From Mucilaginibacter aurantiaciroseus (GTDB lineage Bacteria > Bacteroidota > Bacteroidia > Sphingobacteriales > Sphingobacteriaceae), in contig NZ_JAMXOF010000003.1 in assembly GCF_024055595.1 (NCBI RefSeq), positions 531,055-595,054 of the forward strand: DNA of 64,000 nucleotides, in the 5' to 3' direction. Numbering within the stretch: position 1 is the first letter of the stretch; every line of letters starts with the position of its first letter. The notes under the pieces are model-generated. The model saw only the letters and a program-made list of their open reading frames with translations, was not told the origin of the DNA and did not search any database. This document shows positions 62,513-64,000 of the stretch, piece after piece. Made by a program: the position numbers and the translations under genes.

Positions 62513-63862
62513 GTGGAAATAAAAAAGATACCATCATCCACCGTATTGGTGATTGATGATGAACAGAAATTGGCATCATTAATTGGCCGGATATTGGAAC
62601 TGGAGGGTTTCCGGGTAATCATTGCACATACGGGTAAAGAAGGCCTTAAAAAGCTGATGCTTGAAGATATACAAGTAGTGGTAAGTGACGTTAAACTCCC
62701 GGACATCAACGGCGTGGACCTGGTAAAGATGATCAAAGATAAAAAGCCCTTTGTGGAAGTTATCAATATGACCGCCTACGGCACGATATCGGATGCCGTT
62801 CGAGCGGTTAAAAATGGCAGTTTCGATTATCTCACCAAAGGTGATGATAATGATAAGATCATTCCGTTGGTTTACAAAGCAGCCGAAAAGGCACATTTTC
62901 ATATCCGGATATTTAACCTGGAAGCCCGAATTACAGGTAAATATAGTTTTGAGCATATTCTTGGCCGGTCAAAAGCTATACACGAAGCCATCGGGCTTGC
63001 TAAAAAAGTAGCAGTCACCGATACCACCGTCCTGCTTCTCGGCGAAACCGGTACCGGTAAAGAAGTATTTGCCGAATCGATTCATTATGAAAGTAACCGC
63101 AGATTGCAGCCCTTTGTGGCTGTTAACTGCAGCAGTTTTCCTGCAAGTTTATTGGAAAGTGAACTATTTGGTTATAAGGCCGGTGCATTTACCGGCGCTA
63201 ACAAAGATAAAAAAGGCCTGTTCGAGGAAGCCGATAACGGTACGATTTTTTTGGACGAGGTTGGTGAAATGAGTATGGAACTGCAGTCTAAACTCCTGCG
63301 TGTGCTGGAGAGCCGTACTTTCATCAAGGTAGGTGATACACAAACAACCAAGGTCAACGTACGTATCCTGGCGGCAACCAACCGCGATCTGAAAAAGGAA
63401 GCGGAGGACGGCCATTTTCGGCTTGATCTTTACTACAGGCTCTCGGTTTTTAATATCAACCTGCCCTCACTCAATGAACGTAAAGGAGATATCGGGCTCA
63501 TAGCAAAACATTACCTGAAGGAATTTTCAGATAAGGTAAATAAGCGCATCGATACCATCAGCGACGAATTTCTGCAAGTGCTGCAACAACATGAATGGAG
63601 GGGTAATGTTCGTGAATTAAAGAATATTATCGAGCGTGTCGTTATCCTGACTGATAAGAACACCATTGATGTCGACCTGCTGCCTTTGGAATTCCGTACG
63701 GTGTATTTTGAAACTTCTGCCCTGGACATGGAATCGGTGGAAAGGCAACACATCACTAAAGTACTCAACCACGCCCGTGGAAATAAAACTGAGACAGCCA
63801 GGCTTTTGAATATAGGGCTTACTACGCTATACCGTAAACTGGATCAGTACAAGCTATCATGA
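62513..63862 (+). CDS. Sigma-54-dependent response regulator, NtrC type
   Basis: A 449-residue transcription activator. The receiver domain is at 1-125, with phospho-acceptor D59, acidic D15/D16 and K109. The AAA+ domain has Walker A GETGTGKE at 177-184, the sigma-54 contact loop GAFTGA at 224-229 and Walker B GTIFLDE at 243-249. A Fis-type helix-turn-helix lies at about 425-445. The start is GTG 62513. No histidine kinase is next to it. It is the natural activator for the two sigma-54-like sites at 59179 and 60716. Confidence 0.94.
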   Translation: MEIKKIPSSTVLVIDDEQKLASLIGRILELEGFRVIIAHTGKEGLKKLMLEDIQVVVSDVKLPDINGVDLVKMIKDKKPFVEVINMTAYGTISDAVRAVKNGSFDYLTKGDDNDKIIPLVYKAAEKAHFHIRIFNLEARITGKYSFEHILGRSKAIHEAIGLAKKVAVTDTTVLLLGETGTGKEVFAESIHYESNRRLQPFVAVNCSSFPASLLESELFGYKAGAFTGANKDKKGLFEEADNGTIFLDEVGEMSMELQSKLLRVLESRTFIKVGDTQTTKVNVRILAATNRDLKKEAEDGHFRLDLYYRLSVFNINLPSLNERKGDIGLIAKHYLKEFSDKVNKRIDTISDEFLQVLQQHEWRGNVRELKNIIERVVILTDKNTIDVDLLPLEFRTVYFETSALDMESVERQHITKVLNHARGNKTETARLLNIGLTTLYRKLDQYKLS

Positions 63863-63880
63863 TGACACGTTATTGTGGTA

Positions 63881-63912
63881 AAAAACCTTTCCAAAATGGG
63901 AGGGTTTTTTTG
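63881..63912 (+). terminator. Intrinsic terminator after the NtrC-type regulator
   Basis: AACCTTTCC pairs with GGGAGGGTT (two G-U pairs) across a five-base AAAAT loop, followed by six T. It lies 19 bases past the stop. The remaining bases to 64000 show no gene. Confidence 0.8.
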
Positions 63913-64000
63913 TTTGTTAACTATTGTATCAAATGCAATTTACTGATTTATAATTAATTACCTTGTATAATTCCTCTATGGCATTAGTATTGGCATAGAG

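Noticed and set aside
63979..64000. Possible sigma-54 promoter at the right edge
   Set aside because: TGGCATTAGTATTGGC has GG and GC eleven bases apart, one too many, and the window ends before another pairing could be judged.

Overview
The window reads as a chromosomal segment of a Sphingobacteriaceae-type Bacteroidota, most like Mucilaginibacter or Pedobacter. The support is a 14-subunit type nuo operon with a very short NuoG, a GH92 mannosidase, futalosine-pathway menaquinone genes, LemA/TPM proteins, FecI/FecR/TonB surface signalling, and several promoter -7 boxes of the Bacteroidota form TAnnTTTG. No tRNA, rRNA or CRISPR array was found.

Layout. 1-12726: respiratory complex I genes from nuoB (cut by the window start) to nuoN, with a small extra membrane-protein gene between nuoE and nuoF and intergenic palindromic repeats at F/G and K/L. 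12856-17408: housekeeping genes (DedA, inorganic pyrophosphatase, CNNM/CBS exporter-like protein, RsmE, DUF4159 protein, biotin carrier). 17412-19958, minus strand: Nudix hydrolase, two TPM-domain proteins, LemA. 20161-29272: GH92 mannosidase, two sigma factors, an FAD protein, a GHL10 glycosidase-like protein and a coiled-coil protein. 29518-35348, minus strand: a 1248-residue NtrY-like histidine kinase, FabD, FolE, QueD. 35423-37375: mqnB, an unknown membrane protein, mqnD. 37518-39947, minus strand: a TlpA-like protein and an acyl-CoA dehydrogenase. 40563-47360: M13 peptidase, PnuC with a nicotinamide riboside kinase, a sigma/membrane/DUF4097-like trio, TerC.

47437-58833 looks like an acquired block. 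A broken transposase lies at its left end, and a truncated IS3 interrupted by a decayed IS4 element lies at its right end. Between them is a cell-surface signalling locus: a PDZ/S41 lipoprotein protease, an ECF sigma factor, a FecR anti-sigma factor, a TonB receptor with an STN signalling domain, and two surface lipoproteins. A dedicated S41 protease beside sigma/FecR suggests a self-contained proteolytic signalling module. This and the next region are the most interesting parts of the window.

59218-63862: a small membrane protein, an SPFH/prohibitin protein, a GNAT acetyltransferase with a Cys cluster, an M20 deacylase and a sigma-54 activator. Two GG-N10-GC sigma-54-like promoter candidates precede genes here. 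The GNAT and M20 proteins resemble the acyl-adding and acyl-removing enzymes of Bacteroidota arginine synthesis, so this may be a regulated acylation/deacylation unit.

Intergenic DNA is rich in palindromic repeats (four copies of one family, plus several others), intrinsic terminators, a 38-bp near-perfect operator-like palindrome before the acyl-CoA dehydrogenase, and a possible aromatic-rich leader peptide followed by a terminator.
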